A stretch of 64,000 nt of DNA, taken from NCBI RefSeq assembly GCF_014648435.1, contig NZ_BMRC01000009.1, forward strand, positions 124,001 to 188,000. Direction: 5' to 3'. The translations under genes were made by a program, and so were the position numbers. The first letter of the stretch is position 1, and each line of letters starts with the position of its first letter. The notes under the pieces were generated by a model that saw only the letters and a program-made list of their open reading frames with translations, was not told where the DNA came from and did not search any database. This document shows positions 1 to 8,052 of this stretch, piece after piece. This DNA is from Nonomuraea spiralis (GTDB lineage Bacteria; Actinomycetota; Actinomycetes; Streptosporangiales; Streptosporangiaceae).

Positions 1-589
1 CGGCCGCCGCGGCCGACTCCGTCGCGCTCAGCACGCCGAGCGCGACGGCGGCCCGCAGGCCCGCGTGGACCGCGCCGAGCGTGGCCACGTGGCGGTGCTC
101 GACGTGCTCCTCCCACCAGTCGTAGCAGGGCAGCTGCCAGAACGCGGTCAGGTAGCGGGCCGCGGTCCGGACGCCCTTCTCGACGCCGGGGACCGCCCGG
201 CCGTGCCGGACGGTGTGTTCGCGCAGCGCCCACAGCCAGGTGCCGTACCCGTCGAGCTGGAAGTCCCACCAGTCGTCGTCGCCGTTCACGCCGTCCAGGG
301 TGAACCGGGTCGGCAACATGTCCGCGACCGGGACCGCCTCGCCGCGCCCCGCCCGGGACACCAGTACGTCGACCTGGCCCGCGCGGTCGCCGACGACCCG
401 CGCGCACCAGGCGTGGAAGGCGTCCGCGCCGGACACGTCGCCGTGCCTGCTCACCCCCTCGGCGATGAACGCGCCGTCGCGCAGCCAGGAGTAGCCGCGG
501 TAGGCGGAGAAGGTGGGCGAGGCCGGATAGGCCCCGGACGGCGCCTGCAATCTCTTGATCACGTCGAGGCTGTGCGCGACGAGGGACAA
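1..589 (-). CDS. Glycoside hydrolase family 15 (glucoamylase/trehalase-like), partial
   Basis: The reading frame starts at a TTG (589-587) placed just after a good AGGAGAG ribosome site and runs off the left window edge, so only about 196 N-terminal residues are visible. They include YRGYSWLRDGAF and WDFQLDGYGTWLWAL, which match the (alpha/alpha)6-barrel GH15 family where the QLDxYG stretch lines the active site. No signal peptide is present, so the enzyme should act in the cytoplasm. It is the last gene of an operon with a binding lipoprotein and two permeases, so it probably cleaves an alpha-glucoside imported by that system. The exact substrate (maltooligosaccharide, trehalose or other) cannot be read from this fragment. 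Confidence 0.8.
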   Translation of the reverse strand, partial: MSLVAHSLDVIKRLQAPSGAYPASPTFSAYRGYSWLRDGAFIAEGVSRHGDVSGADAFHAWCARVVGDRAGQVDVLVSRAGRGEAVPVADMLPTRFTLDGVNGDDDWWDFQLDGYGTWLWALREHTVRHGRAVPGVEKGVRTAARYLTAFWQLPCYDWWEEHVEHRHVATLGAVHAGLRAAVALGVLSATESAAAA

Positions 590-621
590 CGAATCTCTCC
601 TGGGTGCGTGGATGGGAAGAG

Positions 622-1896
622 CTAGCCGAGCAGCTTGTCGACGTCGGCGGCGGCCGCCTTGAGCGCGTCCGCCACGGACGTGCGCCCGGCCGCCGCCTCG
701 CTGAGCTGCTTGGTCACCGCGTCCTGCATCTCCTGCTGGCGCTTGATCACCGGAGGCAGCGCGATGGACTTGAGCGAGTCGAAGACGGCCTGGCGGTTGG
801 CCGGTACGGGATCCTTGAGATAGCCGGACAACACCTGCTGGTCGGAGACGGGCGGCAACTCCCACGACGACTGGATCCGGGTGGTGGCGGCGGTGCCGGA
901 CGCGGACAGGAAGCGGGCCCAGGCCCAGGCCTCCTTGCCGTGCTTGGTGCCCGAGGAGGCGGCCACCGCGTTGTGGAAGACCGCGCTGGCCTTGGCCGAG
1001 TCACCGGGCTCGACGACCACGTCCCACTCGAACGGCACGTCCTTCAGGCCCGCGAACTGCCAGATGCCGTTGTGCCACATGGCGAGCTTGCCGGACTTGA
1101 AGAGGTTCGTGTCGTAGTCGGCGGTGCCGCCGATCTCGGCCTCGGTCGGCATGGTCTTGCCCACCTTCGACACCAGCCACTCGGCCGCCTTGACCCCCTG
1201 CGGGCTGTCGAACGCCGACTTCGTGCCGTCCGCGGACAGGAACTCGCCGCCCGCCTGCTTGAGCGTCTTGTAGAACTCGAAGAACTGCACCGGCTGGAAG
1301 TCGCCGAACACGCCCTTCTTCTTGTCGGTCAGCTTGGCCGCGGCGGCCTGCTCGTCGGCCCACGTCCAGTCCGCCGTGGGCGGCGCGACCCCGGCCGCCT
1401 TGAACAGCTCCCTGTTGTAGAAGAGTACGACCGTGGAGAACGAGGCGGGCAGCGCGTACTGCTTGCCGTCCCGTTTGAAGGCGTTGAGGGACTCCTGGGC
1501 GTACACCGAGGTGTCGCCGTCGCCGGCCACCGTGGCGAGGTCGAGCAGCGAGCCGGCGGCGGCGTAGGTGACGAAGTTCTCGTAGTTGAGCTCGAACGTG
1601 TCCGGCGCGGTGCCGCCCGCGATGCTGGTCTGCAGCTTGGTGAAGTACTGGTCGAAGGGGGCCGTCTCGACGACGACGTCGACGTTCGGGTTCTCCTTCT
1701 CGAAGGCCTTCTCGATCGTGTCGAGGTCCTTCACGTGGTCGGGCGCGGCGGAGAAGGTGAAGTACCGCAGCGTCACCTTGCCGCCGCCGGGGCCGCCGCC
1801 GCCGGTGGCGCCCTTGGTGGCCGATCCCTGCGAGCAGGCCGTGGCGAGCAACGCGGCCGCCACGACGGCGGTAGCGATCCTGATGGGTCGTGACAT
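622..1896 (-). CDS. ABC sugar transporter, solute-binding lipoprotein (family 1)
   Basis: This 424-residue protein begins with a lipoprotein signal peptide ending in LLATAC, with the lipidated cysteine near residue 21. A family 1 extracellular solute-binding domain follows (YFTFSAAPDH, then TAPDTFELNYENF). It should sit on the outer face of the membrane and deliver an oligosaccharide to the two permeases encoded just upstream; the gap to the second permease is 13 nt. The GH15 gene follows after 32 nt. No ATP-binding subunit is encoded nearby, as in many actinomycete carbohydrate importers served by a shared ATPase such as MsiK (family knowledge). Confidence 0.93.
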   Translation of the reverse strand: MSRPIRIATAVVAAALLATACSQGSATKGATGGGGPGGGKVTLRYFTFSAAPDHVKDLDTIEKAFEKENPNVDVVVETAPFDQYFTKLQTSIAGGTAPDTFELNYENFVTYAAAGSLLDLATVAGDGDTSVYAQESLNAFKRDGKQYALPASFSTVVLFYNRELFKAAGVAPPTADWTWADEQAAAAKLTDKKKGVFGDFQPVQFFEFYKTLKQAGGEFLSADGTKSAFDSPQGVKAAEWLVSKVGKTMPTEAEIGGTADYDTNLFKSGKLAMWHNGIWQFAGLKDVPFEWDVVVEPGDSAKASAVFHNAVAASSGTKHGKEAWAWARFLSASGTAATTRIQSSWELPPVSDQQVLSGYLKDPVPANRQAVFDSLKSIALPPVIKRQQEMQDAVTKQLSEAAAGRTSVADALKAAAADVDKLLG

Positions 1897-1909
1897 GGGG
1901 GGATTTCCT

Positions 1910-2716
1910 TTACTTGAGCCCGCTCTGCGCGACGCTGGCGATGACGTGCTTCTGCGCGAAGACGTACAGGATGAGGATCGGGACGACGCTGACGACAGAA
2001 CCCGCCATCACCACGTCCCACTGGGTGGTGAACTGGCCGTGCAGGGTCGCCAGGCCCAGCGGCAGTGTCATGAACTCGGGCGACTTGATGATGATCAGCG
2101 GCCACAGGTAGCTGTTCCAGCTCGCCATGAAGCCGAAGATCGCGAACGTGGCCAGGGCCGGCCGGATCAGCGGCAGCACCACGTGCACGAAGATGCGGAA
2201 ATGTCCGGCGCCGTCCAGCACGGCCGCCTCGTCGAACTCGCGCGGCACCTGGTTGACGGCCTGCCGCAGCAGGAACACACCGAACGCCGAGGCGATCGTC
2301 GGCGCGAGCAGCGCGAAGTAGGTGTCCACCAGGTTGAACGTGCGCATCTCGATGAACAGCGGCACGACCAGCACCGGCAGCGGCATCATCAGCGTCGTGA
2401 GGTAGACGGCGAACAACGCGCCCCGCCCCGGGAAGGGCAGCCGGGCGAACGCGTAGGCCGCCATCGCGCTGGTGACCAGTTGCAGCCCGGTGGACGCCGC
2501 GCCGATCCACGCGCTGTTGAGCACGATCCGCCAGAACGGCAACGTCTCCAGCAGCCGGCCGTACGCGTCGAGGCTGGCGCCCTCGGGCGTGAAGTCGGGC
2601 GGCACGGCCAGGACGGCGTCGCTCGGCGTGATCGAGGTGATCACCGCCCAGGCGAACGGGAACAACATGACCAGCGTGCCGAGGCCGACCAGAAGGAGAC
2701 GGAGGACCTTACCCAT
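1910..2716 (-). CDS. Carbohydrate ABC transporter permease (MalG type)
   Basis: The 268-residue protein has the six-helix layout of MalG-type inner-membrane permeases, including the cytoplasmic EAA loop (EFDEAAVLDGAGHFRIF) that docks on the ATPase. The start codon overlaps the end of the preceding permease gene by 8 nt, so the two are translationally coupled and probably form the heterodimeric channel for the sugar captured by the downstream lipoprotein. Substrate specificity cannot be read from the sequence; the GH15 gene at the operon end suggests an alpha-glucoside. Confidence 0.93.
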   Translation of the reverse strand: MGKVLRLLLVGLGTLVMLFPFAWAVITSITPSDAVLAVPPDFTPEGASLDAYGRLLETLPFWRIVLNSAWIGAASTGLQLVTSAMAAYAFARLPFPGRGALFAVYLTTLMMPLPVLVVPLFIEMRTFNLVDTYFALLAPTIASAFGVFLLRQAVNQVPREFDEAAVLDGAGHFRIFVHVVLPLIRPALATFAIFGFMASWNSYLWPLIIIKSPEFMTLPLGLATLHGQFTTQWDVVMAGSVVSVVPILILYVFAQKHVIASVAQSGLK

Positions 2717-3650
2717 ACGTGACCCACCGCTTCTGGCCCCTGATCTGCACGACCGTCACGAGCAGCACGAACGCGAACAGCAGCCAGGACAGCGCCGAGG
2801 CGGCGCCCGCCCTGCCGTAGCGGAAGGTGAGGTCGTAGATCTGCGAGACCACCACCTGCGTCGCGCCGCCCGGCCCGCCGCCCGTCATGATCTTGACCTG
2901 GTCGAACACCTGGAAGCCGTTGATCAGCGAGATCACCACCACGAAGAACGTCGAGGGTGACAGGAGCGGGAGCGTGATGTGCCGGAACCTGCGCCAGGCG
3001 GTGGCGCCGTCCACCATGGCGGCCTCCTGGTACTCGCGGGGGATCGCCTGCAACCCGGCCAGCAGGATGATCATCACGAACCCCAGGTCCTTCCAGGCCG
3101 AGGCGAGGATGATCGACGGCATCGCCCAGTCCGGATCGGTCCACCAGCCGGGCCCGCTCACGCCGACCAGGCCGAGCGCCCAGTTGACGACGCCGCTGGC
3201 CGGGTTGAGCAGCCACTTCCACATCAGCGCGACGACCACCCAGCTCGTGATCACCGGCAGGAAGTACACGCCGCGCAGCAGGGCGCGCGCCGGCATCGCC
3301 CGGTTGAGCAGCACCGCGAGACCCAGGCCGCCGAGGTAGACGAGCGGCAGGTAGCCGGCGATGAACGACAGCGTGTGCAGGAACGCGGCCCTGGTGTCGG
3401 GATCGCCGATCAGCTCGACGTAGTTGCCGAGTCCCACCCACCGCATGTCGGTGATGAGGTCCCATTCGTGGAGGCTGGTCCAGAACGACCCGACCATCGG
3501 GATCAGCGTGTAGAGGGTCAGCGGGATCAGGCTCGGCAGCAGGAACACCGCGACCGTGCCGGCGTAGCGCCACCTGCCGGACCGCCTGGGGGCCTGGTGG
3601 GTGGCCCGTGGTGCGGGCGAGGCGTCGGGGAGGGCCTGCCGTACGCTCAC
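2709..3650 (-). CDS. Carbohydrate ABC transporter permease (MalF type)
   Basis: The permease domain begins with VAVFLLPSLIPLTLYTLIPM and carries an EAA loop (EYQEAAMVDGATAWRRF). The open frame extends far upstream, but that part is out-of-frame translation of the ROK gene. The GTG at 3650 is chosen because it makes a GTGA overlap with the ROK stop codon and leaves a 313-residue protein of normal family length. It pairs with the MalG-type permease downstream. Membrane location and role as half of the translocation channel follow from the family. Confidence 0.9.
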   Translation of the reverse strand: MSVRQALPDASPAPRATHQAPRRSGRWRYAGTVAVFLLPSLIPLTLYTLIPMVGSFWTSLHEWDLITDMRWVGLGNYVELIGDPDTRAAFLHTLSFIAGYLPLVYLGGLGLAVLLNRAMPARALLRGVYFLPVITSWVVVALMWKWLLNPASGVVNWALGLVGVSGPGWWTDPDWAMPSIILASAWKDLGFVMIILLAGLQAIPREYQEAAMVDGATAWRRFRHITLPLLSPSTFFVVVISLINGFQVFDQVKIMTGGGPGGATQVVVSQIYDLTFRYGRAGAASALSWLLFAFVLLVTVVQIRGQKRWVTYG

Positions 3651-4879
3651 GAGGCGGCTCCGATCAGGCGGGCGCGGACCAGGCGGCCCTGCTCGCCGGC
3701 CGCCCCGGCGGCGTCGAACGGGGTGGCCAGCACCAGCGCCGCCGCTCCCTGGGCCCAGCTCGTGTCGTCCCAGCTCTCCACCTCGACGGAGATGTCGCGC
3801 CGCCCCGGGTACAACTGCGCCCGCAGGGCCGGCTCGAACCCGGTCCGCCACAGCGGCCATTCGGCCGTGCCCTCGCCGAGCACCACCACGACCTCGGGGT
3901 CCACCACGTTGATCAGCCCCGCCGTGGCCCGGCCCAGGATCGCGCCGGCCTCGGCGAACACCGCGCGGATGTCGGCGTCGCCGCCCCTGGCGGCCCGACC
4001 GAGCGCGGCCACCGCGCCCAGCGGGTCGCGGGTGGCCGGCGGTTCCGTACCGGGCGTGCGGCCGGTCGTCCTGGCGTGGGCGGCGGCGAGCAGGCCGGCG
4101 GATCCGACGAACGCCTCCAGGCAGCCCCGCGCGCCGCAGCCGCACGGCGGGCCCTGCGGGTCCACCGGCAGGTGGCCGAACTCGCCCGCGCCGCCCCGTG
4201 CGCCCCGGTAGACGCGGCCGTCCGCGACGATGGCCGCGCCGACGCCGCGCCCGATCGTCAGGACGAGGAAGTCCCGGTGCGTACGCCCCCGGCCGTACAG
4301 GCGTTCGGCCGCGGCCAGGGCGTTGACGTCGTTCTCCACCAGGACGGGCAGGTCGAGCCGGCGGCGCAGCCGTTCGCCCACCGGCATCGCCTGCCAGCCG
4401 AGCGTCGGCGCCCTGACCGTGCCGACCGCCTGGTCCTCCACGCTGCCCGGCACCCCGACACCGACGCCCAGCAGCGGCGGCCCCGCCGAGAGCTCGCGCA
4501 CCACCGACTCCACCGCGGCGGCCAGGCGGTCGAGGGCGTCGGGCGCGGCCGGGTCGTGCGGCGTCTCCCACGAGCCCAGCACCTCGCCGTCGAGCCGTAC
4601 GTCCACCAGCACCAGGTGGTCGGCCGTCACCTTGACCCCGAGCGCCCGCCCGGCACTGCCCACCACCCCGAGCCGCTGGGCCGGACGGCCGCCGCGCGAC
4701 GGCTTGAGGTCCAGCTCCTCCAGCATCCCGTGCCCGATAAGCTCCTTGGTGAGCTGGGTGACGGTGGCCGGGCTGAGATCCAACTCGCGGGCTATCTCGC
4801 TGCGGCTCAACGGGCCGACCGTGCCCAGGAGGGCGAGGATCGCCGTCCTGGTGAGGTCGCCGCGGTCCGTGCCTGCCAT
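3647..4879 (-). CDS. ROK family transcriptional regulator
   Basis: This 410-residue protein has an N-terminal winged helix-turn-helix (about residues 8-55, including SRSEIARELDLSPATVTQLT) followed by a sugar-kinase-like ROK domain. The ROK zinc motif is intact as CGCGARGCLEAF, preceded by GGAGEFGHLP. It is the first gene of the operon and overlaps the permease start by 4 nt, so it very probably represses its own sugar-import operon and is released by a sugar ligand. Whether it retains kinase activity is unknown. A CTTTA/TAAAG inverted repeat lies directly upstream. Confidence 0.9.
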   Translation of the reverse strand: MAGTDRGDLTRTAILALLGTVGPLSRSEIARELDLSPATVTQLTKELIGHGMLEELDLKPSRGGRPAQRLGVVGSAGRALGVKVTADHLVLVDVRLDGEVLGSWETPHDPAAPDALDRLAAAVESVVRELSAGPPLLGVGVGVPGSVEDQAVGTVRAPTLGWQAMPVGERLRRRLDLPVLVENDVNALAAAERLYGRGRTHRDFLVLTIGRGVGAAIVADGRVYRGARGGAGEFGHLPVDPQGPPCGCGARGCLEAFVGSAGLLAAAHARTTGRTPGTEPPATRDPLGAVAALGRAARGGDADIRAVFAEAGAILGRATAGLINVVDPEVVVVLGEGTAEWPLWRTGFEPALRAQLYPGRRDISVEVESWDDTSWAQGAAALVLATPFDAAGAAGEQGRLVRARLIGAAS

Positions 4880-4892
4880 GTGAGAGGACTTT

Positions 4893-4917
4893 CTTTAGGA
4901 ATAAAGTTAGTGGTGAA
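4893..4917. promoter_or_regulatory. Candidate ROK operator upstream of the first ROK gene
   Basis: A perfect inverted repeat CTTTA-GGAA-TAAAG (4893-4906) is followed at once by TTAGTGGTGAA (4907-4917). The second element recurs almost unchanged as TTAATGGTGAA upstream of the other ROK gene (6156-6166). AT-rich palindromes near the start are typical ROK binding sites; assignment to this regulator is inferred. Confidence 0.4.
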
Positions 4918-4975
4918 GATAGTGCGGCGCAGTACTCCTTCTGTCAAGGGTCATGAGATACGGTGAGCTACACCA

Positions 4976-6133
4976 TTAACGCGGCGGGGCAACCGCGGTC
5001 AGCGGGCCCACCTCGGGGTTGAAGAGCATCGTGGACAGGTGCTCGACGCCGTGGCAGACGGCCCCGACCGCCACGCACTCCTCGCCCAGCACGGAGGCCC
5101 GCAACTCCGGGGCGCGCAGGCACATCGTCTCCAGCTCGCCGCGCAGCGGCTCCAGCAGCACGTCGGCCGACCGGGAGAAACCGCCGCCGAGCACCACCAG
5201 GTCGGGGTCGACGGTGAGGGCCATCGCGGTGGTGGCCAGCGCGAGCACCTTCACGTACCGCAGGACGGCCCGGCGCGCCTCGTCGTCGCCGCGCCGGACG
5301 GCCTCGAACACCGCTCCCGCGACCGCGTCGGGCGGCGTGCCGGGCTCCACGGAGGGGACGGCCTGCAGCAGCCCGCCCACGTTGAACAGCGGATGCACGC
5401 CGATCTCGCCCGCCGCGCCCCCGCCGCCGCGCAGGGGGACGCCGTCGAGCACGACGGCCGCCCCGGCCCGCCGGCCGACGTGCAGGAAGATCATGTTCCG
5501 GGTGTCGCGGGCGACGCCTCTGCGGCACTCGGCGAGGGCGGCCAGCCTGCTGTCGTTCTCCACGAGGACCGTGCACCTGAGCCGCTGTTCGAGGTGGTCG
5601 GCCAGCGGCACGCCCGACCAGTCCTGGATGGCCCGCGAGAGCACGACGTGTCCGTGCAGGTCGATGTAGCCCGTGCTGCCGGCGACCGCGATCCAGATGT
5701 CGGGGGCCGAGGTGCCCGAGCCGGTCAGGCAGGCGTCGACGGCCCGGTCCACGGCGGCCAGCCGTTCGGCGCGCGGCTGCTCGGGGGTGACCGGCTCGCG
5801 CGTGGTGTGCAGGACGTTGCCGTCCAGGTCGGCCACGACCGCGAGCACCTTGTGTGCTCCTATGTCGAGCCCGAGCACCCGGCCCGCCTCCGCGCGGAAC
5901 CGGTAGCGGCGCGCCGGCCTGCCCTTCTCCCCGCCGCTGGGATCCATCTGGACCACCCAGCCCAGCTCCATCAGGTCCTGGATCACCACCTTGATCGTGG
6001 CTCTGGCCAGGTCGGCGCGCTCGGCGAGCTGGGTCAGCGTCGCCGGGCCCCCGGCGCGAAGGGCGGCGAGCGCGGCCAGCGCGTTGAGCCGCCGCAGCCG
6101 CTGAAGGTCGCCGCCGGTCACGGAGAGCGTCAC
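4976..6133 (-). CDS. ROK family regulator lacking the zinc-cysteine motif
   Basis: The protein has an N-terminal helix-turn-helix (TLTQLAERADLARATIKVV) and a ROK domain with LGLDIGAHKVLAVVADLDG. I prefer the GTG at 6133, preceded by AAGAAGGG, giving 385 residues; an ATG at 6175 would add 14 residues. Where most ROK proteins have CxCGxxGCxE this one reads GGAAGEIGVHPLFNVGGLL, so the structural zinc site is missing. It is transcribed away from the GH20/ABC operon and is the obvious candidate to control it, likely sensing an amino-sugar derivative. Ligand and operator are inferred. Confidence 0.85.
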   Translation of the reverse strand: MTLSVTGGDLQRLRRLNALAALAALRAGGPATLTQLAERADLARATIKVVIQDLMELGWVVQMDPSGGEKGRPARRYRFRAEAGRVLGLDIGAHKVLAVVADLDGNVLHTTREPVTPEQPRAERLAAVDRAVDACLTGSGTSAPDIWIAVAGSTGYIDLHGHVVLSRAIQDWSGVPLADHLEQRLRCTVLVENDSRLAALAECRRGVARDTRNMIFLHVGRRAGAAVVLDGVPLRGGGGAAGEIGVHPLFNVGGLLQAVPSVEPGTPPDAVAGAVFEAVRRGDDEARRAVLRYVKVLALATTAMALTVDPDLVVLGGGFSRSADVLLEPLRGELETMCLRAPELRASVLGEECVAVGAVCHGVEHLSTMLFNPEVGPLTAVAPPR

Positions 6134-6155
6134 TGATAACCCTTCTTGACGAATC

Positions 6156-6166
6156 TTAATGGTGAA
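6156..6166. promoter_or_regulatory. TTAATGGTGAA element shared with the other ROK promoter
   Basis: This 11-mer differs at one base from 4907-4917, and part of it recurs inverted at 4972-4979 (ACCATTAA). It sits 23-33 nt upstream of the second ROK start, between the divergent ROK and GH20 genes. A role as shared operator is inferred from position and conservation only. Confidence 0.3.
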
Positions 6167-6411
6167 CTCCATCATAAATCCTCAGCGAGGCGGTCACTCT
6201 CAGAAAAGAGGCCAGATCATGAGGCTTGACCGTGGGCGATTCCTTGGGTCGGGCGTCCATGCCTGCGCCCTCCGCCTCGTCCTGCCCCCGGTCCCGTGCG
6301 GGCGCGCCATGCTACGGCGTCGGCCGACCGCGACGTAAGCACTCCTGTCCGTCCCCGCCATGCTCGCAGGGCCGGACGGCCGCCGACCCCCCAACTCCTC
6401 AGGGATCTGAT

Positions 6412-8052
6412 TTGCTGCTGCCACGACCCGTTCATCTCACCCGAGACGGCGCGGAGCCCTTCGTCCTCACCGCGGACACAGTGATCGCCGCGCCTCCCGA
6501 GTTGTCGCGGGTGGAGGGCTGGCTGCGCGGCGCGCTGTCCCCGGTGACCGGCCTGCCGCTGCCGCCCGGAGGGCCGGGGGCCGGGGGGATCGAGTTCACG
6601 CTGGCGGCCGGGCTCGGCCCCGAGTCCTACCGCCTGGCCGTACGCCCCGACGGGGTGCGCGTCGAGGCGGGTGACGCGGCGGGGGCGTTCTACGGCGCGC
6701 AGACCCTGCGCCAGCTCCTCCCGCCCGCGGCCTTCCGCAGCGGCGCGGTCGGCGAACGGGACTGGCTGCTCGCCCCGGTCACGGTCGAGGACCGGCCGAG
6801 ATTCCGCTGGCGCGGTTGCCTGATCGACGTGGCCAGGCACTTCCTGCCGAAGCCCGACCTGCTGCGGTACATCGACCTGCTGGCCGCGCACAAGCTCAAC
6901 GTGCTGCACCTGCACCTCACCGACGACCAGGGCTGGCGGCTGGAGGTGACGGGCTATCCCAAGCTGACCGAGATCGGCGCCTGGCGACGGGAGAGCCCCC
7001 GGGGCGCCCGCCGGCACGGCCTGTTCGACGGCCGTCCGCACGGCGGCTTCTACACGCAGGAGGACCTGCGCGAGATCGTGTCGTACGCGGCGGACCGGTT
7101 CGTCACCGTGGTGCCCGAGATCGAGCTGCCCGGCCACTCGCAGGCCGCCATCGCGGCCTATCCGGAGCTGGGCAACCTCGACGAACGCCTGGAGGTCGCC
7201 ACCGGGTGGGGCGTCTCTCCCAACGTGCTCAACGTCGAGGAGGCCACGCTCGCCTTCTACCGGGACGTGCTCGACCAGGTCATGGAGATCTTCCCCGGCG
7301 AGTACGTCTGCGTCGGCGGCGACGAGTGCCCCAAGACGCAGTGGCGGGAGAGCCCGTCGGCCCAACGGCGCATCCGCGAGCTCGGCCTGCGTGACGAGGA
7401 GGAGTTGCAGAGCTGGTTCATCCACCGGTTCTCCGACCACCTGACGGCGCGCGGGCGACGCCTGCTCGGCTGGGACGAGATCATCGAGGGCGGCCTGCCG
7501 CCGGGCGCGACGGTGGCGTCCTGGCGCGGGACGTACGGCGCGGTCGCGGCGGCACGGGCCGGGCACGACGTGATCACCTGCCCGTTCACGCAGGTCTACC
7601 TCGACTTCCGGCAGTCGGACCGGCCCGACGAGCCGGTGCCGATCGGCAGCGTGATCTCGTTGCGCGACGTCTACGCCTTCGAACCGGTGCCGCCCGAGCT
7701 CACGGAGGCCGAGTCCGGCCACGTGCTCGGCGCTCAGGCGAACCTCTGGACCGAGCACATCGACTCGCCCCGCGCGCTCGACTACATGGCCTTCCCCCGG
7801 CTGTCGGCCTTCGCCGAGGTCGTGTGGAGCCCCCGGGGCGGCGACTTCGACGACTTCACCGCACGCCTGCGCCACCACGAGCGGCGGCTCGCCGCGCTGG
7901 GCGTGGAGTACCGCAAGGAGACCGGCCCCGAGCCGTGGCAGACGCGGCCGGACGTGCAGGGCTGGCCCAGGGAACGGGCGGAGACCGAGGCCGAGGTGGC
8001 GGCCTGGACCCGCGACATCCGGCGCAACCTCAGTGGAGAGAGGCAAGCATGA
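6412..8052 (+). CDS. Beta-N-acetylhexosaminidase, glycoside hydrolase family 20
   Basis: The protein hydrolyses terminal beta-GlcNAc or beta-GalNAc residues by substrate-assisted catalysis. The GH20 catalytic Asp-Glu pair is present in VGGDECPKTQW (D304, E305), and HKLNVLHLHLTDDQGWRLEV and ELPGHSQAA are family hallmarks. The TTG at 6412 is chosen because AGGGA lies 6 nt upstream and the resulting N-terminus (LLPRPVHL) fits the family; an upstream ATG at 6226 would add low-complexity sequence. There is no signal peptide, so it probably works on imported oligosaccharides in the cytoplasm. The stop overlaps the next start (ATGA). Confidence 0.92.
   Translation: MLLPRPVHLTRDGAEPFVLTADTVIAAPPELSRVEGWLRGALSPVTGLPLPPGGPGAGGIEFTLAAGLGPESYRLAVRPDGVRVEAGDAAGAFYGAQTLRQLLPPAAFRSGAVGERDWLLAPVTVEDRPRFRWRGCLIDVARHFLPKPDLLRYIDLLAAHKLNVLHLHLTDDQGWRLEVTGYPKLTEIGAWRRESPRGARRHGLFDGRPHGGFYTQEDLREIVSYAADRFVTVVPEIELPGHSQAAIAAYPELGNLDERLEVATGWGVSPNVLNVEEATLAFYRDVLDQVMEIFPGEYVCVGGDECPKTQWRESPSAQRRIRELGLRDEEELQSWFIHRFSDHLTARGRRLLGWDEIIEGGLPPGATVASWRGTYGAVAAARAGHDVITCPFTQVYLDFRQSDRPDEPVPIGSVISLRDVYAFEPVPPELTEAESGHVLGAQANLWTEHIDSPRALDYMAFPRLSAFAEVVWSPRGGDFDDFTARLRHHERRLAALGVEYRKETGPEPWQTRPDVQGWPRERAETEAEVAAWTRDIRRNLSGERQA

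Noticed and set aside
3651..4571. Long N-terminal extension of the MalF-type permease
   Set aside because: The region encodes the ROK protein in another frame, and the GTGA overlap gives a normal-length permease.
6226..6411. Upstream in-frame start for the GH20 gene
   Set aside because: It would add 62 residues of Arg/Pro/Ser-rich sequence with no signal peptide, whereas the TTG at 6412 has a good ribosome site and a family-like N-terminus.
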